A DNA stretch of 64,000 bases, from NCBI GenBank assembly GCA_028583415.1, contig CM053275.1:8681208-8745207 (forward strand), in the 5' to 3' direction. Origin of the DNA: Protea cynaroides. Lineage: Eukaryota > Streptophyta > Magnoliopsida > Proteales > Proteaceae. Made by a program: the position numbers and the translations under genes. Position 1 is the first letter of the stretch. The number at the start of each line of letters is the position of its first letter. The notes beneath the pieces were generated by a model that had not been told where the DNA came from, did not search any database, and was given only the letters and a program-made list of their open reading frames with translations. Shown here piece after piece: positions 23,969 through 37,800 of the stretch.

Positions 23969-25869
23969 CTGAAAATTAATTGTATCAATGACCAAAAGAT
24001 ACCCCAAGAACCCATTTTCAATATCTTGGTTCAATCATCCTTGAAAATAGGAAATTAAAGAGGACGTGTGTTGCCAAATTAGAAAGGGATGGATGAAGCA
24101 AATGGTTTCTTCTGGTGATTGAAGGAATAATTCTAAAAGTCAGGAGTAGGTGCACCTAAACTTTTCAGTGCAAGATGCTGGGTAACCAAACAGGAAATAC
24201 ATAAGTATTAAAATATAGATATAGAAACCAATTTTTGTTATGACACTTAAAGGACAGATAAGATAATGAAAAGTCAACCAAGATGGTTCAGTCCAATACA
24301 ATAAAGACTGATGATAACACCGTTGGGGAATGCTATAGTTCTGCAGTACTCTTAAGCCAGAGACAATCTGCATAATGGGGTTCTAGTCACCTAACAGGTT
24401 TAGGGTTAGGAAACCATGGTTTTCCATACCACAGTGATAGGAACAATAATAAGCAAACAAAGAAAATCTGATAACTTATCAAAACAGATCAGATGGGCTT
24501 AAGATTCTGGTCAAGTAGTCCAAATAGGCAATAGAATATCACAGCAAAGTTTGAAAGAAATCTGAAGGTTAGATTTTGATAATTGAAGAATTCCACTTTT
24601 AGCAGGTTACCATAACCCTGGGAGAAATGTCAAAATCGATAGAAAAGATTTAGGGACTTTAAACCAGAGATTACTTGACAAAAGAAAACAAGAAAACTCA
24701 TCGAAATTTAGAAGGTAAAGTTGAAGAAGGGGTTTTAGGAACTAGAAACCAGAATTTAGAAACCCAAGGAGAATCTGAGAAATAGAAACTGAAACTAGAG
24801 TGTTTTTTTTTTTTTTTTTTTGGGTAATAAACTGAAACTAGACTTAGAAACAGGAAATCAGAAGGGAAAGTCAAAAGATTAACAAGACAGAAGACTAATT
24901 AGTATTATACCATTTAATGGAGCAAAACAGGATCAAAGACAAAGAAAATAGCATGGGGAGAAGAAAGTTCAGAAACTGACTTTTTTTTTTTTTTTTTGGA
25001 TGAGTACTTATTCTAAGTTATAGAACTGGGGTGGGGAACAGATGCAAGAGAGGAAACTCGAATCCAAAACTTCCTCCCAGCCGCCCCTGCTTTTAAAAAG
25101 CAAGAGGCCAACCATCCGACCAAACTTATGTTTGCAACAATAGGGAAGAGAGAGAAGAAGAAAAGGTAATCAGGAATCCACCCGACTTGTCCGCTGGAAT
25201 CCCACCAAAACCCTAACCTGGAATCCACCAGATCCAATTACTGAGCCCACTAAGCAAAACACCCTTGAATCCACAAGAGCTGCTCTGAAATCCAGAACCA
25301 AAAGACAACAAAGCTTTCTTTATTCATTAAATGCTGGTTAGGCTGTAGCCCCTTACGCTTATTATATACAATAGTGCTGGACAGTATCAGACTCAAACCA
25401 GGAAAGAAAGAAATAAAACAGCTTAGGAAACTTCCCCATCGCAGGCTGCTTTGGGAGTATTCTAACGCAAGAAGACTCTGAAAAGGAAACTGACTCAAAT
25501 AAGAACATGAATTTCTAGTTTCCACCTCTGCCTTAACAAGCAACATAGTAATTCAACGGATATGGTAAACATGACCAAAATGAAATGGGAAAAAAAACAA
25601 TAAAACATTTTCTCCCAGCCAAAATAAAATAGGGAAAAAAATTGCAGAAATTGATTACATAAAGCGACAGAATTTAGATTTTAAAAAGATTTGTAGTGTA
25701 TACCAGAGATACACCCGGATAAACAAATCAATGGTGCCAAAAGATCTTATAAACAACCTATCATGTTACTAAAAACGTAAGGAAACTGGATGAATTTCAG
25801 TTGAAGTTACTCATAGGATAACCTTACCACTATATACTCATTTCGTTCACGTTGACAAGTATCTCTTCC
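23969..25869. other. Possible intronic or intergenic DNA
   Basis: No exon could be supported here with confidence. A T homopolymer near 24803-24822 and another near 24982-24997 interrupt AT-rich sequence. If the minus-strand segments on either side belong to one gene, this is its intron space. Confidence 0.3.
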
Positions 25870-26300
25870 TCAAATTTCCCTTTCTTCAATTAAAAGTTGA
25901 CTGAACCTCTTCTCTCCATCCTCAATGCTTCGCTTCACATCCACCTGGAAAGGAAGGTTACAAGGACAAATGAATGCTTTGTACTTTTTTGAATATAAAG
26001 CAAGAAGTTTGCAGTGCAAGTCCAGCATGAGATGCCCATTTCCAGATGAGCATTAAATTGCAATAATCAATTGAAAAGAAAAAAAAAAAATTAACAGAAA
26101 CCCTAATTTTATAACTACTGCTAATATGCAATCTGTCATTAATTTTATAAGCATTATGGTGTTGGCTGCGGGACTGTATGAGCTTCATATGTTCGTTGGT
26201 CACTCGCTCAGAAAGGCTTTGACCTGAAATGGAGTCTTTGTTAGTTGTTACCCAGTTCATTGGGCAAATCGGAAGTAGGATCCTGCTGGTTCCTAGCCTC
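25870..26300 (-). CDS. Candidate exons of an unrecognised minus-strand gene
   Basis: A segment 25870-25944 follows a clean CCTTTCCAG acceptor and reads VDVKRSIEDGEKRFSQLLIE, EREI, then stop; it is strongly charged and protein-like. Upstream on the same strand, after a CATTTCAG acceptor at about 26224, sequence reads QSLSERVTNEHMKLIQSRSQ, with a further coding-like stretch (EKSIEARNQQDPTSDLPNEL) near 26246-26310. The distance between the last two is only about 28 bp, too short for a plant intron, and I found no good donor after the middle piece. The model is incomplete. It may be an exon set of the same gene as 22977-23968, a separate gene, or a gene fragment. Family not recognised. Confidence 0.3.
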
Positions 26301-26479
26301 TATGCTCTTTTCAAGGCTTGTATTCATTAAAAGAAAATAAAGAATTTTCTTCTGTATAATAGTTTTTCCAAATTTTATTATTCTTATGTTGGGACTTGGG
26401 GTAGAATGCATTTGTTGGTAACTTGTGGCAGTATGAACTTGATACCAAGGTTCAGAAATCACGGAAGCATGTTAAGAAA

Positions 26480-28420
26480 GGAAGAAAGAACAAGAATAGA
26501 ACAAGAATATCCATGGTGTAAAGAAGGTAGGGAAGCTGCTTTCGTTTTGTGTTTCATTTTTTCCTGTATGGACTGTTTATCTGACATTTTCCAATTTGGC
26601 CTGTTTTTCATGTAGGATCAAGACTGGAAATGCTGCCAAGGCAGGAAAAAATAAATGACAGGTACCATGAAACCCTAATTAATATGCCATCAAATTATCT
26701 GAATCCAAACTTTGATAAAAAATCTTCAGAAATACCTTTGTTCTCTTAGTACATGAGAATAATGAGAAAAATAAATAACTTGGGTTGTAAGAACTCTAGA
26801 CCCAAATCATAATGAATCAAGTTGGTTTATTGAGTATCGAATCAGATTAAATTGGTTATCCAAGTAATGTGAACTCCACTAATCAATTGATTCAGTAATT
26901 AATTAAATCCAAACAAAGGTGACATCTTATTTTTCTTGGCAAGATTTGACTATATAATGATTTTTTTATTGATGGCATGATCTTACAGTTATTTGTTCAT
27001 TTTATTGTTAAGGGTAATAATGTAGGGTATTATGAAAAAAATAAATTCGTGGGACTATTTGCAACAACATTATTGGTTATATTTGGACTTCGGTATCCTA
27101 CAGTCGTTTTCGAGCCGTTGAGAATGCATCTATACGTGCACTAGTACAATCCAATAACCCAAATAAGACTGTAGAGACTGCATGCATGGCTGCAGACGAT
27201 CAAACCCATTATATTCTACTGAAGATGGAAGTTTTCTTATTTTACGATTAGAACAGCTAGATTTGCTAATATGGTTTGTGGCTGAAAAAAAAATGGAAAT
27301 CTAAATTTTAACTGTTCTACAATGACTGTCCTTCAAAAAGGATCATCTAGATCTAGATGATGTAACAGACAATAGATGCCATTCCTAAAATGGAATGGTA
27401 CATTCTTAGGAAGAGTTTTCTGAAATTTGAGTTACACATTTTAAGCATCTCAAGAATTCTGATCCCAAATTGTCTTTTTTAATATAGAGAACTCAAGACT
27501 GACATCTTTTTCTTTCAAATCCCACTCAGTTACAGTTCCTCCATTTTAGGCAGAAGTCAATCAAACTTTAGCCATTTTAGGCAGAACTCAAACTGTAGAA
27601 AATGCTCAAGACAGAAGAGAAGAATCTAAGCTTTGAATGCAACTTCTTTCTAGACTTCAAGTACCAAAGCATTGATAGGATCAAACATGCATTATTAATC
27701 AGGGAGAGTTGCTCATAAAGTAATGATTTTGATTTTTTTATTTATTTTTATCTATTGAAAACAAATATTAAAAAAAAAAAAACACTTGTATATATAAAAT
27801 GTTATATGTAAATTGTTATGGTAAGATTTTACGTCAAAACAAACAGAACACATCATAGTAAATTCCATACTCAACTTAACATTTAATTCTTATTTTAGAA
27901 GTTAAGATTCAATATCGAATTACACAAAAATGGATAATTTCCAAATCAATGGACATGGTCTAAATCCTCGAGAAATCATTTAATTCCTAAAAAAACATCT
28001 TCGAACATCTAACTAGAGTATGTTTTTCGTGGCTCATGGAATTGATATCAAATCGCGAGAAGACGCAAATGCAAAGAAAGATCATCTTAGGTTATGTTTG
28101 GATGTCAAGAAAAAAATAATAATAATAATAAAACAAAAGCGACGGTATGTGTGTTATCTATCTTATTGATTTAAAAAACAGACAGCCTTAATTTAAAAAT
28201 GAAAGGAGTTCATTTTTTTGACATTCAAACATGGCATGAGTTTGGTTATTACCAGTCAGATGAGAACTGGGGGCATTTGTGTAAAATCAAATGAGCATAC
28301 ACGCTAATGTGATTCCAATCTAACGTTACATTCAAATCAATTCCGCCGGTTTAAAGCAATAAAGTGCAGCATAAGCTGCATAGTATAAGTAGTACTCAGA
28401 AAAAGCCAGCAAGAACCCTT
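26480..28420. other. Intergenic and promoter region of the IDM1-like gene
   Basis: No gene recognised. AT-rich with short homopolymers. The last few hundred bases should contain the promoter of the gene beginning at 28850; no core element could be fixed with confidence. Confidence 0.35.
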
Positions 28421-28444
28421 CTCTCTCTCTCTCTCTCTCTCTCT
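28421..28444 (+). repeat. CT microsatellite in probable 5' leader of the IDM1-like gene
   Basis: An uninterrupted run of about 12 CT units. A probable 5'-UTR intron follows, with donor GT at 28579-28580 (GGAAG|GTAACC) and acceptor AG at 28804-28805 (TTTATTCAG). It would place the leader just before the ATG at 28850. The intron is inferred only from the splice-like sites. Confidence 0.6.
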
Positions 28445-28849
28445 GTGACAAAGCTACCTCACTTTTGCACCGATTTTCGTTTTCTGTTCAGACTCGTTCA
28501 CTCGAAATTATCTACACAGAACGCTGTGATCTCTTCGAGGATACACCAGACATCGGAATTTCGGTGGTTCCAAGGAAGGTAACCATCTTGAACTCCAGAA
28601 TAGGAACAGGTTTTTTTGCTTTGTTTTCCTGTTTCTATTTTGCACCTCTTCAGTAGATATTCCAGATCTGCTTTAGGCTCTTGGATATTTAAAACAAGGT
28701 TTGTAGCTACGGATGGTGGTAGATGGGAGGCTTCTTTAGGGTTTCTGGCGCAGCTGCTTTGGTGCGGTTTTTTGTTGGGTTTGAGGTGCTGCTTTCTTTA
28801 TTCAGGGAAGAAATCCTTGAATTTGGGGATTCTGCTGTGGTTGTATAAG

Positions 28850-31800
28850 ATGAAAGGTGGTGATCGGCGTGGGAAGCTGGAGAAGGGTAGGTTGCCTTCG
28901 GGCAGCAGATTGATCGTCAGGAAGAAAGAGAATGAGGCGAGTGCTGATGTTACTTCTGTGAAGAAGAAGCTTTTATATTCAAATAAAGAGAAGAAGAGAC
29001 AGCGGTTGGTACTAATGGATTCTGAATCTGACTCGGACTTGCTAGTTTCTCCTCGTAGAAAGGTTGTCTGTGGAACCACTCGAGATAGTAATGGTTCTGC
29101 TGCTCCTAAAAGTAGTAGTGTAGATTGTTCTAAGAGCAAGGGAGATTTTGAAATTGACAGGAAGAAAATTAAGTCGGAAAACATTAATAGTAGAGATGCC
29201 AAAATTGGTATGAACAGATTTGCTGAAGATGAAAGTAAAAGAAAGAGAAGTAGGCTGGATGTTTTTGAATACACTGATGATCCCATAGTTGACACAAGAA
29301 AGCCTAGGAAGACGCCTTTTGATGGTGATGCAAATGGTACTGCAGGGCACAGCATTTTGAGTATGAAGCTGAGGGAGCAAAGTGGTAGGCGGAAGGAACT
29401 TGGAAACGAAGGTAGCAGAAGCACGTTGGTTGCGAAGAGGAAAAAAACTGTTTTTGACAGGACTAGCAGCTTGTTAATTAAGCAGGAAAGAGGAACTGAT
29501 CTTTTGGATAAGAAGAACAAGTTTGAGGCAGAAGGAGATGGAACATCACATTCTGTTAGAATGCTAAGAGGAAAGGCAAGGGTTTCTGCTGATGAAACTA
29601 TCAGGCTGTCTGGGAAAAATGGTGTCTTGAAGGTGATGATCAAGAATAAGAAGAAGGTACTTGGATCTGGAAAACCTTATAGTTACCAGGAAACGGAAGA
29701 AAATGGAAAGGATTCTGACTCTGGAGACACTTCCATTTGGAATACACCACTCTATCCTCTTTATTTGAAAAACAAATCCCGTGATGAACGTGGTTCTTTG
29801 TTACCAAAGAACCAGCTAAATCTGCAGAAATTAACATCACCTAAAAGCAAGAAAGCCTGTGATTGGAAAGTGGAGGACAAGGATATATCATCAGAGTTGA
29901 ATTCAAAGGATATGGATCTTTGTAGTTCCCAAAAAGTGGAAAAGAGCAAAGGAAACAAGACTATGAAAGATGAAATCCCCCTGCCAACTCAAAGAGAGGA
30001 AAGAGAAAAACATTCTGGCACAGAGAAGCAGTTACTACGAAATCAAATAAGGGACATGCTTGTCAGTGCTGGCTGGAAAATCGATCGTAGACCTAGGAAG
30101 GACAAAAACTACTTTGATTCGGTGTACATCAGTCCTGCGGGAACGGGTTACTGGTCAATTGTAAATGCTTATGAAGCGCTTAAGAGAGAATACGAAGGAA
30201 GCTGTGTTAGTAAGTCTAGTAGGACCAATTTCCCATTTACTCCGGTAGCAGATGAAGTGCTTAGTAAACTAACAAGGCAGACACGAAGAAAGATTGAGAA
30301 GGAAATGAAGAAGAAAACTAAAAATACATCCAGCGCTCATATGCTACCAGGAAAGAAAACTAAAAAGCCAAGTCGGTGTGCTTTGTTGGTTCGTGGATCC
30401 AAGACTGGTATGAATCTAGATGGTGATGATTTCATTCCATACTCTGGAAAACGAACTGTACTTTCCTGGCTTGTAGATTCGGGAACTGTTCCTTTGAGCG
30501 GGAAAGTGCAGTACAAGAACAGGAGGCGCACACGAGTGATGCTGGAGGGTTGGATTGCCCGGGATGGCATTCACTGTGGTTGCTGTAGCAAAATCCTCAG
30601 TGTTTCTAGGTTTGAGATTCATGCAGGAAGCAAATTACGGCAGCCATTCCAAAACATTTTTTTAGAGACTGGGATTTCTCTCTTTCAGTGCCAGCTTGAT
30701 GCATGGAATAAACAGGACGATTCTGAACGCCGTGGATTCCAATTCGTAGATTTTGATGGTGATGACCCAAATGATGACACCTGTGGCATTTGTGGAGATG
30801 GTGGGGATCTGATCTGTTGCGATGGTTGTCCTTCAACTTTCCATCAAAGCTGCTTGGGTATACAGGTGTGCATAAATTATCACATTTCTCGATGTTTTGA
30901 TAGGTTGTAAATTTGTTCATTTTCCTGTTACTATCCTTTTTGGTGCGTACTATACTCTATTAGAGTTTTTGAAGCATAAAAGGAAAAAGGAATTAGGGAT
31001 TGCTGTGTTATTTATTTATTGAGTTTATTAGTGGGGGGTTATCTTGGGGCTTAATTGCATGGGCTTGAGAGGCAGTACTGAATATCATCTCAGATGCCCA
31101 AAAGCAGCTTGTTTAGTATTCCTCTTCTTTTTATGTGTTACTCTGGTAAATCCTTTGATTTCCAAATAAAACAATGTGAAGTTAATTCTTTTTAAATGGC
31201 AATGATATATTTTGTAGTTGTTTGCTTGTGGAATTACTCATGAAATTTCCTTTTTCATATCATTTAGTAGATGTCATGTTCATTCCTGTTTTTTGCAGAT
31301 GCTTCCTGCTGGTGATTGGCATTGTCCAAATTGTTCATGCAGATTCTGTGGAGGAGTTGGTGGTAGTATTGGGCAGAAGGATCCTGTAACTGCCTCTGCA
31401 CTACCCAAATGCAATCTGTGTGAGAAAAAATGTACTATTTTTTTTTTCCATGTTATTCTGAATTTATTCTTTCTTTGTTATTTGTTTGTTTTCCACATTC
31501 TTTTTAATATTGTTCATGTGAAAGGTTTCCACATTCTTTTTAATATTGTTCATGTGAAAGGTTTAGGGCCTGTTAATAAACTTTTTCGTTATTGCAGATC
31601 ACCAGTTGTGTGTTGAGGAAACAGATGTTGTACCTGTTGATTCCAATAATCCATGCTCTTACTTTTGTGGTCACACGTGCAAAAAGGTATTACTTATTAT
31701 TCCAGGTTTTTGTTAGAATGTATATTAGCTACTTCAGTAGGCTCTGGCATTGAATGCTTGTGCCTGGCTTTGCTTAGCAGTGTAGTACTGAGGTTCTTTG

Positions 31801-34800
31801 CAAGGAATCAAATTTCAACTCCAATCCTGATTTTGATCGTTGCTGAAACTCAAATAGTTTTGGTGATTCACCAAAATCATTGTAATTTTTAGTGGTTTCA
31901 GTTGATTTTGAAGGTAATTACTAGTGGATTTATTTTTGTTGCTGGTGGAAGTAAAAATATGGGGGAAGGACCTGATCCACCTGGGAAATACTTGAATATT
32001 AGGGTGGTGCTTAGACACAAAACAGTAACTTCCTCCCCTCAAAGTGGTGGAAAAAAAGGACCAAAACCCCATTTTCCTCGAGAAGGTATTATTTCCATCA
32101 CTTATAAATATTCCTATGCCCAAATTAACCCTTTTTATGCTGAATTTCCATTTCACGGCCTTCAAAACCTTAAAGGTGATGAATAAGGTCCATTCCCCAC
32201 CTCTTCGTCTATCTCTCTTACATCTTGTGGCTGAAAAATAAGGTTTCTGCCAAACCTTTTGCCTCTTCCCTTCTGGCAGAAGATGCTGCTGCTTGCTGAG
32301 ACATGATATGCCATCTTAAAGGTTCAGATTCTGGAAGGATATGATTGAGTCATTTTCAAGCTTGTGGTCAACTGCCTGAAAATGGTGGAGTGCCTTCCTC
32401 TGAAAACTCTCACTTAATCCTTGGCCTTGTTTGAGATTCGATGCCTTTTCTTTCTCCTGGACTAGGAGATTATTTAACTCTAGTCCAAATCCTTGTGGCT
32501 TTGATTGCAAGACTTCAGTTGAACCTGTTCGGTGTATCTCCCCACCCCCTGTCACGGTCTTCATCCTCTCTGACTGTAATGGCCAAGAGCCTTAACATCC
32601 TTTGAAATCAATATACTTCTTACTGCTGCTCTCCAAGAAAAAAAGAAGTCTTAAAGTTCAGTGGGGAGAGGGGAAACATTGAATGGACTTGCGGTTCAAA
32701 AAAAGATAAACCAGCTTCCCATTGACACATTTTAAACAGCTTCACTCTGATCTACCAAGAATTTGGCTTCTGTTCTTTGTTTATTAACAAAAACCATTTC
32801 TAGTTTTCTGCTTCTCTCTCTAATTTTATAAATCCATGTTGTAGCTCTTGCTGTTTCAGTCGTCAATGGTTTAATCCAAGTCCTTTAAAGAGGCGTATGT
32901 AACTGACTTCCTCACAACTGATGGCAGATAGATGCACAGGACTTGGAGTTCATCGGCATCTTCTCCCTAAGACCTGTTGCAAACCTCATTTGATGAATTT
33001 GGACGATTGGTTGCTGCCCATTTAGTTTAGGTTCCTTCTTCTGCCAAAATAAAGATAAATAAATAAACCACCATTTTCAGAATGGAATATTTTGGGGCAA
33101 TTGATAACCGAGTCCTGTTTTACCAAGATTTAATTAGGTGGGAGTGGGAAGATTGGAAGAGAGGGGGATAGGCTGTTTTATCAGTATTTCAACCAAAAAA
33201 AAAAGGAGAGAGATGTTGTGCAAAATCTGTGAGCTGTAAAATGAAGAGTGGTATTTTTGGAAGAAAATTTCCATGGCTGACAGTAAGTGGTATATAAATT
33301 GATAAGAAGAGGATATAGTCTTTATTTATAGAATGCATAGAGAGGACCTGTAGAAAACTGTCAGACTCCTGCTCTGGTGTTAGAATCTTCTTATGTAGAT
33401 CAACATCATTCACCCTGAAAGTTTTTTGGTTGAAAAAAACCTAATTTTGATTCAAATCTGAAACCGTGTTTCATTGTTATAAAATTCTAATACCTGGCTG
33501 TCCTTCCATACTCTGGAGTTGCATTTTTCTCTATTGTTCAAGGTAAGTAGTTCTTAAACTTGTTCATTGGGTGTAACTGTTAGCCTTATTGTGCAATAGG
33601 ACCTAATTTGCGATCACAATTTTACAATGTTCTTCCTGGAAGTATCTAATAAACCTTGAGAAAAAAGAAACTATGCTTCACTTTCAAAACCTAATTCAAC
33701 CTTTTCTTTTTTACTGGATATCTCTCACTTATCGGTTTTAAAGGTATCGTTGAAAACTCTGAAATATGTTCAAAACTAGGTTTTTATAACCAATTTTTTC
33801 GTATGGATTAAACAATTTCTACATTGTTTATAAATGGTAAGAAGTTTTAAAGTTTTGCCCTATTGGTGTTGGAACTTTTGTTTAGCACTCTCCAAAAGAG
33901 AAGTCAGGTCAGGGTTTATCTATTGTTCAAGAATTCAGCGCAATTTCCAAAATTTTGCCAAAATATTTCAGTTTCGGCCCAAGCCGAAATGAAATGCTTG
34001 GTGACTCAAGCATTAAGGTCTTGGTGTAATGTCTCAAATTGTTCTAGTTCTCTAGATTTTGTTGCCTGATACTTCTTTTTATTCTGTTTTCTTTTTTGAT
34101 TTGGTCCAAGCCGAAATGAAACTTTTGTTTTAAAACTATTGATTATAGGGAGCTCTAATGTGGTCCTTAGTTCTATAGCTTTTGTTGCCTGATACTTGTT
34201 TAATCCTGTTTCTATTTTTTGATTTGGTATATGCTCATTGAAGATCACATACATTAGTATTAATGGTTTGGTTTTTTTCCCTTTTGTGTTTGGTGGGTGT
34301 TCTGCAGATTTTTGAGCGATTACAGAAGCTTCTCGGTGTTAAACATGAGCTAGATGAAGGATTTTCATGGACTCTCATTCAGCATTCCGACTTGGACTCT
34401 GATATGTCTCCCCGCATGCTGCCTCAAAGGGTTGAAAGCAATTCTAAGCTAGCTGTTGCACTTGCTGTCATGGATGAGTGTTTTCTACCCATCGTTGACC
34501 GGAGGAGTGGGATCAATCTGATTCACAATGTTCTGTACAGTTGTGGGTAAGGACTCATGAATATATATATTTTTTAGGAAGAGTAAAGTTTTGGTTGATG
34601 CTGCATCATTGAGCTTCTGAGCTTTACAATTTTTGTGAAATCCAACTAAGCATTGTCACTATGAAATAGAGTATTGGAATTCTGGCCAGTTTTGGAGCCT
34701 TTGAAACTGTAGATTATTTAGTTGGTGATCTGTTTATTTTATGGTCATTGCTAGGATGGTTAGGTTCTTTTCTAGTTGTTCACGATTTGAGGAACAAAGT

Positions 34801-37800
34801 AGTGGTTGGAGAATGAATTTCCTTAATTTTATGTTAATACTTACTTTAATTGCTTTTACAAATTTTGGGAAAGCATGAGCACGTTGCAGACCTGATTTCC
34901 CGTGTTTGCTTGAGTTTTTACACCAGTGTTATGGCTTGATTATTTAGCCATTACACACTCTTTGACTTTGCTGTACTTGCTATTATCTGCATCTGTATTT
35001 GAGTGATCTTCTTTTCCTTTGCAGATCAAACTTTAATCGTTTAAATTATAGTGGCTTCTACACTGTTGTTCTGGAGAAGGGTGATGAAATCATCTCTGCA
35101 GCATCTATCAGGTAATCTTCCTCTTAACGTCATGGCATTTGGCTCACCATGCTTCTGATTGGTTGGAAAAAAGCATTTGACTTCGAGATTCTTGGAAGAA
35201 ACGAATGGTTCTCTAAACCTTAAAGATGGAGGATACCAGAACCGCTGCAGATCTACTCTTGAAAACTGGGGAGTCATTGGGCTGAAAAGGATTTCCGTTC
35301 CCAATTTGGACAGGCCAACCATACTTCTTGGTTTAACAGTGGCTTTTTAGAAGTAAATGAAAATAATAATACATAAGACTTTGAAATTACTAACAGTAAA
35401 TGGAAAATTGAGGGGGATAAGAAATATAAATTATGGGTGATAACAGATGCTGGTAGTACTTGTGACCTTTATATACATGACATAAGAGCCTTTTTTAGCT
35501 AAAGGAACTTGTGAAAGCTTATGTCAACTTGGTATACATTGAGAAGATGATATGCATAGGGTCCAAGGAGGCTTTTCATTCAGAAGTGCCTGAAAAGGAT
35601 GCCAAAGAGGGCATGTTTAAATGGAGTTGCCAAGTGACCCACAGGCAAACGCATGGATTTCCCGGTTTGTGGTTGCTCAACCTAACTGTATAATGATCCA
35701 TATGGTTCCTTAAAGCCACTGGTTCTCAATTGCGGCTAAGAAGAGAGAATTCTTTCCAATAATTAATAGAAATAAGAAATAGTCAATGAACAACTAACGC
35801 ATATTAGTCGGTTGACTCTTTTCGTACCCTTGCATTATTATAAGAGTTGATATACATAACAAATATGTAGAATAGTTACATGCTGCAATGTATATTGGGT
35901 GGTGGCCTAGGTACCTAGTTGGAGTGCATGACCATACCTTAGCTAGCAACAACTCTTCCCCTTCCCCCTTTGGGGGTTTTAGGGGAGGAGGGGCTGTTGC
36001 TTGGATGTCCCCTTGATAATGCTGATTCTTGCCTAGGTTTCTCCTAAGATTCATAATTGCAACACAGACCATAGTAATGTGGTTTCTTAGCTCCTAAGGA
36101 TTTAGGACTAAGAAACCTCAAATACACCAGAATCGCAGGGAATAAGGAACCAAATCAGAATCTGGAAAAATCAAATAACTCAGTAAATACTGATCTGATT
36201 AAGAGGAAACTCAGGTCAATTGCTTGATTTAATAGAATGAACAGAACCGGAATTGGGCAAGATGCTGATACCTCTCATCAGATGGAGTAATTTTATTCAA
36301 ATTCTATGGTGTGTGGGAATTCTAAGTTAATGAGCCTTCTTTGCTCCATGCACTTTATCCCTTCTATACGATTTCGTCCGTAAACCGAGTGTCTGTAAAT
36401 CCGAGTGTGGTAGTGTCGGGGTGCTAAAATTTGATCTAAATCCAAGGGTCAGGGTCAAATTTAAACTTTAAAGATATGGAAGAGGTACCCTGGAGTAAGG
36501 AAACCAAAACCCTGACGATTTCAGTAAATCAATGGACAGATTTAAGGATTTAAAACAGAATTCAAGTATGAACTAATATCAGGGATTCTACATTGTTAGA
36601 GTTATAGAATTGTAACCGTACTCTGCTTTGACTTAGTCAAAGTAGTTAGTGTTAGTTTCTAGGACTTGGACTCCTAATTAGTGATGCAGCCCAAGTCTAC
36701 TCCAGAAGGGGCCGAAAGTCTAAAATTGGGTCAGGCCCAATTGCTGACCAGCCCACACTGTTCACGTGAACAGTGTTCACGGTACTGTTCACGTGAACAG
36801 TACCAACAGCAGATTTTCACTCTTTTTTATTTCTTTCCTAAAAATAGTGTTAGTTATTTGGAATTTTAATTGTTTGGAAACTAAAAACTTTCTTAAATTT
36901 AGTTTCCTAAAAGTGTTTAGAAACTTTCCTATTTTCAGATTTAGAAAGTTTTCTTTCCATTGTATTAAAACATTCCTATGTTATAAGGAGGTTTAGTTTT
37001 AGTAGTTTTATCTCTTTCCTATTTTAATTGTAAGGATTCTCATTATAAATAAGAGGAGTAGAAGCTGGCTGGTGGTTAGATTTTCCAGAAAAAAGTAAAG
37101 TTTAAAACTTCTATTTTCTGGTTGAGTCTCTCAAGGTTGTGAGACTCAACCAATTGTTTCTTCTTCTTTCTTTGAGATTCTAAGCTTTGTTTTAGTTCAC
37201 AATCAATCAATATTGGCTGGCGACACTGTTCTCTGCTGAGTATGCTAAAGTCTTGCTGATCTGCTACCAATTTCCATCGACATTAGCTGAACTATAACCA
37301 GATCTGGGCGGTACCAGGTACAGCAGGTACAGCAGGCTTTCGAGACTCATAACTCCTATAGTTCTTTTCGGATCCTCCCCAAACTTCGGAAGGTGTTCAC
37401 AATCATTACAAAGGTCATCCATACCAAGTTTCATCTAATTCGACGGTTAGATTTCAAGATAAGTGGTTTTTTTCATTACTTTTCTCTGCAGATTTTTGTA
37501 TTGGACTGAATTAAGGTCCTGTAGCAAAGAGGGCTTATTAATTTGACTTGCTTTAAACCCTCTTTGCCATCAATTGGTATCGAGCATGGGCGAGGAGAGT
37601 TCTAACTCTCCTAATCAGTCCAATAATCTCAATGACCTTGTTAATTTGGTTCTCCAACGATTGACCAAATTGGATGCCAAATTAGACAGTATGGATGGAA
37701 GAATAAGTAATTTGGAGGAACGGAATAATCCTAGGCCGGCCAGACTAGAAGCCCCTAGAAGAGAAATTCCCATAGCCAACCTAATGCCAAGGCGTGTTCC

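Noticed and set aside
28616..28849. Upstream in-frame extension of the IDM1-like protein by 78 residues
   Set aside because: The added stretch is hydrophobic and Cys/Leu-rich, unlike the rest of the N-terminus, and lies in a probable 5'-UTR intron bounded by GGAAG|GTAACC and TTATTCAG.
28798..29643. Long minus-strand open frame (281 codons) opposite the IDM1-like first exon
   Set aside because: It is the antisense shadow of a Lys/Ser-rich coding exon, gives a Ser/Leu/Phe-rich sequence and has no motif or splice context of its own.
36766..36996. 76-codon frames repeated exactly at 36766-36996 and 42373-42603
   Set aside because: Both lie within the two gypsy LTRs; the identity reflects LTR duplication, not a gene.
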